5,956 nt of DNA. It comes from Methanosarcinales archaeon. GTDB lineage: Archaea > Halobacteriota > Methanosarcinia > Methanosarcinales > Methanogasteraceae. The notes beneath the pieces are model-generated. The model had not been told where the DNA came from and made no database searches. It saw nothing but the letters and a program-made list of their open reading frames with translations. Within the stretch, counting starts at the first letter, position 1; each line of letters begins with the position of its first letter. The stretch covers positions 1 through 5,956 of the forward strand of contig JAUWCK010000075.1 in the NCBI GenBank assembly GCA_030609345.1, in the 5' to 3' direction. Made by a program: the position numbers and the translations under genes. Below are positions 5,373-5,956 of the stretch, in pieces.

Positions 5373-5880
5373 CACTAAAGTATTTTGATGTACTCACTCC
5401 GTTCGGAGTCGTTATCTGAAGCCAGTTTATGTATTCATATTTCATCGGATCGCTATCATCCACCTCGATCCGGATCGTCATCTCCTCATCAGGATCGAAT
5501 ATATCAGGATTGATCAGATCCGGTGATATCCCGGTTACCGCCCATTCATCATCATCCGGCGTCCCATTCGTGTATGGTAGCCAGACGACCCGCATATCGC
5601 CATTGACCGAATGGTAATGCACGATCAGATCCATCTGCGAATATTCCCTGATCCGTTCATGACCCGTGTTACGAAGCGTTACGTCGATACGGGTTTTATT
5701 CGCAGTGATGTTACTGATCTCTATCTCAGTCTTCAACTGCTCATTCTTTGCATCCTGCACTTCCTTCATCGAGCTTGTTAGTGTATTGGTCATATATAAC
5801 CCCCCTGTTATGGCGACATTGGCTGCTATCAGGATTGCTGCAACCGCTACTATCGCCGCAATGATTGATCCAGCCCCCAT
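5368..5880 (-). CDS. arlF: ArlF-like archaellum stator protein (FlaF/FlaG family)
   Basis: A protein of about 170 residues with the ArlF/ArlG architecture. It has a very short N-terminus (MGAGS), one hydrophobic membrane helix at about residues 4-27, a polar stretch (SSMKEVQDAKNEQLKTEIEI), and then a beta-sandwich-like domain with the family's hallmark RNTG (in 'VTLRNTGHERI') and a terminal ITTPNGVS strand. In the family these proteins sit outside the membrane and act as stator parts of the archaellum motor. The N-terminal 'MG...' and the TENGVS-like ending look more like ArlF than ArlG. Start choice: a GTG at 5889 would overlap the upstream TGA by four bases, but the ATG at 5880 is preceded by GGTGTGAGG and restores the typical family N-terminus, so ATG is preferred. 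The TGA stop (5370-5368) is embedded in the ribosome binding site of arlH. F versus G naming is uncertain; family membership is fairly sure. Confidence 0.78.
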   Translation of the reverse strand: MGAGSIIAAIVAVAAILIAANVAITGGLYMTNTLTSSMKEVQDAKNEQLKTEIEISNITANKTRIDVTLRNTGHERIREYSQMDLIVHYHSVNGDMRVVWLPYTNGTPDDDEWAVTGISPDLINPDIFDPDEEMTIRIEVDDSDPMKYEYINWLQITTPNGVSTSKYFSG

Positions 5881-5885
5881 TTCCC

Positions 5886-5954
5886 TCACACCGTGAAATA
5901 ATCCTCATCCGAGATACCATTGTACATTATGAACTTGACGAAATACTCAGTCCC
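5886..5954 (-). CDS. C-terminal end of an ArlG/ArlF-family archaellum stator protein (partial, runs off the right edge)
   Basis: Only the last 22 codons and the TGA stop (5888-5886) are inside the window. The visible tail contains GTEYFVKFIMYNGIS and ends in DEDYFTV. A short beta-rich ending of the form 'vkf..yNGIS' resembles the C-termini of ArlF/ArlG proteins and parallels the ending of the next gene (ITTPNGVSTS). Its stop lies five bases before the preferred ATG of the arlF-like gene, or overlaps an alternative GTG start, so the two are co-transcribed. The gene order G-F-H-I-J is known from some archaea, which makes ArlG the likelier identity, but this fragment is too short to separate ArlG from ArlF. 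The rest of the gene lies beyond base 5956. Confidence 0.6.
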   Translation of the reverse strand, partial: GTEYFVKFIMYNGISDEDYFTV

Positions 5955-5956
5955 GG

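Noticed and set aside
1..5956. tRNA/rRNA genes, CRISPR arrays, insertion sequences, intrinsic terminators
   Set aside because: Reading both strands I saw no spaced direct repeats, transposase-like ORFs, terminal inverted repeats, tRNA-like folds, or T-rich terminator stretches at gene ends on the transcribed strand.

Overview
The window reads as a piece of an archaeal chromosome, and every supported gene lies on the minus strand, so it is transcribed from high to low coordinates. The diagnostic content is a block of archaellum (archaeal flagellum) genes. Reading 5'->3' on the minus strand these are the last codons of an ArlG/ArlF-type stator gene (right edge), an ArlF-like protein, the KaiC-like ATPase ArlH (FlaH), the motor/assembly ATPase ArlI (FlaI) and the polytopic platform protein ArlJ (FlaJ). 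The junctions are overlaps or gaps of a few bases. Most starts carry GGTGAT-type Shine-Dalgarno sites that match the usual archaeal 16S rRNA 3' end. All of this indicates one polycistronic arl operon.

Downstream of arlJ (lower coordinates) the same strand continues into a tail of unrecognised small genes: a very acidic 134-aa protein with an internal 10-residue tandem repeat, a possible 37-aa ORF, a 93-aa protein with two membrane segments, and a short membrane-protein reading frame that appears broken (in-frame TAG plus a frame change). At the left edge lies the first 98 codons of a CcmB-type haem exporter / cytochrome c maturation permease, cut by the window boundary. No gap between genes or gene remnants exceeds about 30 bases.

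Organism: an archaellum operon together with a Ccm (system I) cytochrome c maturation gene suggests a euryarchaeal-type archaeon that makes c-type cytochromes, such as Archaeoglobi, Methanosarcinia or ANME-1/Syntrophoarchaeia-like lineages. That placement is inference from gene content; the sequence alone does not fix the lineage.

How the genes work together: in the known archaellum machinery ArlI hydrolyses ATP to drive filament assembly and rotation, ArlJ is its membrane platform, ArlH binds ATP and regulates ArlI, and ArlF/ArlG are pseudoperiplasmic stator components. The small genes after arlJ could be archaellum accessories, cytochrome maturation accessories, or neither. The most interesting parts are this undescribed small-gene cassette between motility and cytochrome maturation genes, the disrupted gene just before ccmB, and two short in-frame tandem repeats inside coding sequence.
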